64,000 nt of DNA, taken from Chamaecrista fasciculata. Lineage: Eukaryota; Streptophyta; Magnoliopsida; Fabales; Fabaceae. This document shows positions 62,039-64,000 of this stretch, piece after piece (within the stretch, counting starts at the first letter, position 1; each line of letters opens with the position of its first letter). The position numbers and the translations under genes are program-made. The notes below the pieces were generated by a model. That model made no database searches. It saw nothing but the letters and a program-made list of their open reading frames with translations, and was not told the DNA's origin. The stretch is from assembly GCA_003254925.1 (NCBI GenBank), contig QANZ01054138.1, positions 1,621 through 65,620 on the forward strand, read 5' to 3'.

Positions 62039-62689
62039 CTAACGATTATTCAAGCAAATTGTCTATCAATCTGTTTCTGAGGTAATTGAATAATGGACAA
62101 GATTAGTAGCAATTCAGTACCTTTAATAGCAAAAAGCAAATAGTTACTTGTTATTAGTTTAAACTTCAAAAGTTTTTTTTTAAACAAGAAAATAAGATAA
62201 GATAAAAGCCAAGCGACACTTACATATGTAATACACTCAGAGACTTCAAAACTAATAAACTAAAAGAATAAATCGTAAACATTGTTGAACTAGGACACAA
62301 TGAACTCATAAACTGTTCTTATAAAAAAAGCTGATCCTATAAGGATCGTATCCTGAAGATCAAAAACATCACAAATGTGTTGTCAACAAAAAGTTTACAT
62401 TTATACTTGGTGTTTATCAAAGAAGAAATCATCTTTACGGATATAGATACCACTAACTTCACCAAATATATGATACTAGAAACGAGAGATTAAAGATTTG
62501 ACGAAACTGAAAGACTGGAAACGGCAAACCAAAAATTGAAAAAACTCCACCAATAAGGGGGACAGAACCAGATCTAGAAAAACAACCACCAAACTAGGAG
62601 ATTAAATCCAGATCCGAGTTTATTTTAAAGTTAAAACTGAGAGATTCATTTCATTATTCATGATAAGGTTTACACAGTAAGGTTCAGAC
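62039..62689. other. EH-C downstream, duplicated with 50055-51215
   Basis: This stretch aligns by eye with the region below EH-A: GAGGTAATTGAATAATGGAC at 62080 and 50095; ACTTCACCAAATATATGATACT at 62457 against GATTTCACCAAATATATGATACT at 51014; AGAGATTCATTTCATTATT. It lacks the MULE foldback and has about 140 extra bp at 62225-62360. Confidence 0.75.
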
Positions 62690-63903
62690 TCAAATGTGCT
62701 TCCGGAAGAAGTCAAGGATAAGCTGATTAACGGGTTCAGGATATTGCTCCTGAACAAAATGGGTTCCCTCAGGAATGGATTCGATTTCTAGATTGGGGAC
62801 AAACTCTTTCACCTTTTCGGTCTTTATTAAATCCTCAACCCCTGGAAATTTGAGAAAGTAATCTTGACCACCAAACTATCAGAAGGGCTGGGACCTTAGC
62901 TATTGGGTATGGTAAGTTGAATTCTTCCCCAATTGACCTATGAAATCAAAAAATTCAAAGTCACCAACTATTGTTCGTGACTCATTCAAAAGTACGTCTC
63001 AGAAAATTTCAATGGCAAAACCCTGGTATGTGAAAGAAAATATTGTTTCTAGTTTCACTATGTAAAGAACAAAATAAATGTAATTGATAGTATTTTACCA
63101 AAGGAGTCATAAAAAAAAGCTTGCATGGAAAATTCAAGCAAAAAAAAAATTGAAAATCCTATACTTTGAAATTCGATAAAGTAAGAAAGTTTCAATTTGC
63201 TGGTTTTTTTTCTCATACATCTAAAGAAAAAACCTTTTTAATATGAATTTTACCAATTATTGTATGTGACACTGTCAGCAAATTACAGCATAGGATTAGA
63301 ATATTCCAATAAATGGAGTGCTCTTGAATATTATTAAACATGTCTTGCTTCTTTTATTTAAAAACTCATATGTCTAGAGAGCAACAATAATTCTATATTT
63401 CTAGCTGTAACCTGTATGGAACCTTCAAAGCAGTTTGGAATCCAGATTTCTCATACAATGCTCCATATGTTGCAAGGTCTTCCTCTGTAAACCAAGGAGG
63501 GAGAGGAGTAGATGGTTCCACCAAATCCATGATCTCCTGGTTTTCCTCAGCTATTGGTATCTCACTTCTGGAGAATAGGATGTATATGTTTCGCACTACA
63601 GTCTTTGCATCAAGACGTCCAAAATCAGCCTCTGCCCTTCCTGGTTCCTGAAATGGACAGAACATGGTTGGTTGCATAGTACCATTGATGACAGTTGACA
63701 CTTTGGAGTCAACAGAATTTAAGGTTACCACTTACTTGCCATCTTAAAATGTAGAAGCCTTCAGGAAGGTATTTGTGGTACAAAGAAGGGCCTGGAGGCA
63801 CATATGGAGCTCCCAATGTGATAACTCCCAAGACCCTTTCTGGGTGTTGAATTGCAAATAAATATGCAGGTCGAACTCCAAAGTCTTTTCCAACAAGAAA
63901 AAC
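62690..63903 (-). pseudogene. Soluble epoxide hydrolase, copy C (3' part, frameshifted)
   Basis: Exon 3 (63903-63736), exon 4 (63647-63412) and exon 5 (62937-62690) are in the window; exons 1-2 lie beyond the right edge. Exons 3 and 4 are open and very close to copy A, including GKDFG nucleophile and YILFSRSE. Exon 5 is 248 bp against 247 in copy A. An extra A near 62873-62876 (GACCACCAAACTATC against GACCACCCACTATC) shifts the frame just before the acid Asp and the catalytic His, so the protein would end early without two of the three catalytic residues. If this is a sequencing slip the gene is intact. Otherwise it is a recent pseudogene. Splice sites are kept: exon 3 donor is CAA|GTAAGT and the exon 4 donor reads GTTACAG where copy A has GTAACAG. 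Confidence 0.8.
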
Positions 63904-64000
63904 CTATTTACATTGTTGTAGAGAAAGAACAAATAAAGAGAGACAGATCAACTAATTGATCCAAATATGACAAATTGTGGTCATTATATATAACAAGACC
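63904..64000 (-). other. EH-C intron 2, running off the window
   Basis: It matches the intron upstream of exon 3 in copy A (TTGTTG.AGAGA motif). Exons 1 and 2 should lie to the right. Confidence 0.7.

Overview
This is plant nuclear DNA, most likely from a eudicot. It is AT-rich, the genes have many introns with GT..AG junctions, and the gene families (RD-type receptor-like cytoplasmic kinase, plant clathrin light chain, CPL1-type CTD phosphatase with two dsRNA-binding domains, WAPL, plant soluble epoxide hydrolases) are typical of flowering plants. The space between genes is filled with plant L1-type LINEs, a tRNA-derived SINE, MITEs, Mutator-like foldback elements and LTR-retrotransposon remains. 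I cannot name the species.

Layout. (1) 2012-5545 (+): a six-exon cytoplasmic Ser/Thr kinase. Its last exon and 3' UTR are partly duplicated at 6017-6857, and the duplicate is split by a 5'-truncated LINE. (2) 8206-10725 (-): clathrin light chain, three exons. (3) 11392-16351: a SINE, a MITE with a GC-rich core, and a 4.1-kb decayed L1-type LINE. (4) 18075-26185 (-): CPL1/FIERY2-type RNA polymerase II CTD phosphatase, 17 exons, 956 codons. (5) 27355-36428: a transposon nest. It holds RNase H fragments, a second copy of the GC-core MITE broken by an assembly gap, three MITEs of another family in a row, a poly(A)-tailed retroposon, a LINE reverse-transcriptase fragment split by a 2.2-kb solo LTR, and a near-perfect 681-bp hairpin element whose two arms encode the same peptide. 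(6) 40020-49412 (+): WAPL cohesin-release factor, 13 exons, 873 codons. (7) 51216-63903 (-): three tandem soluble epoxide hydrolase genes (EH-A, EH-B, EH-C). EH-A and EH-B are intact. EH-C has a one-base insertion in its last exon and runs off the right edge.

Working relationships. The host genes are unrelated housekeeping or signalling genes. The exception is the epoxide hydrolase array, whose gene structure is conserved copy to copy. Each epoxide hydrolase copy has a different mobile element in or beside it: a MULE foldback below EH-A, a short chromodomain-bearing LTR element in intron 3 of EH-B, and a Copia remnant below EH-C. The paralogues preserve the uninterrupted sequence, so insertion boundaries and 5-bp or 9-bp target duplications can be read directly, and the first two insertions are seen to post-date the duplications.

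Exon borders come from reading frame continuity, GT/AG dinucleotides and remembered family sequences. No alignment or expression data were available.
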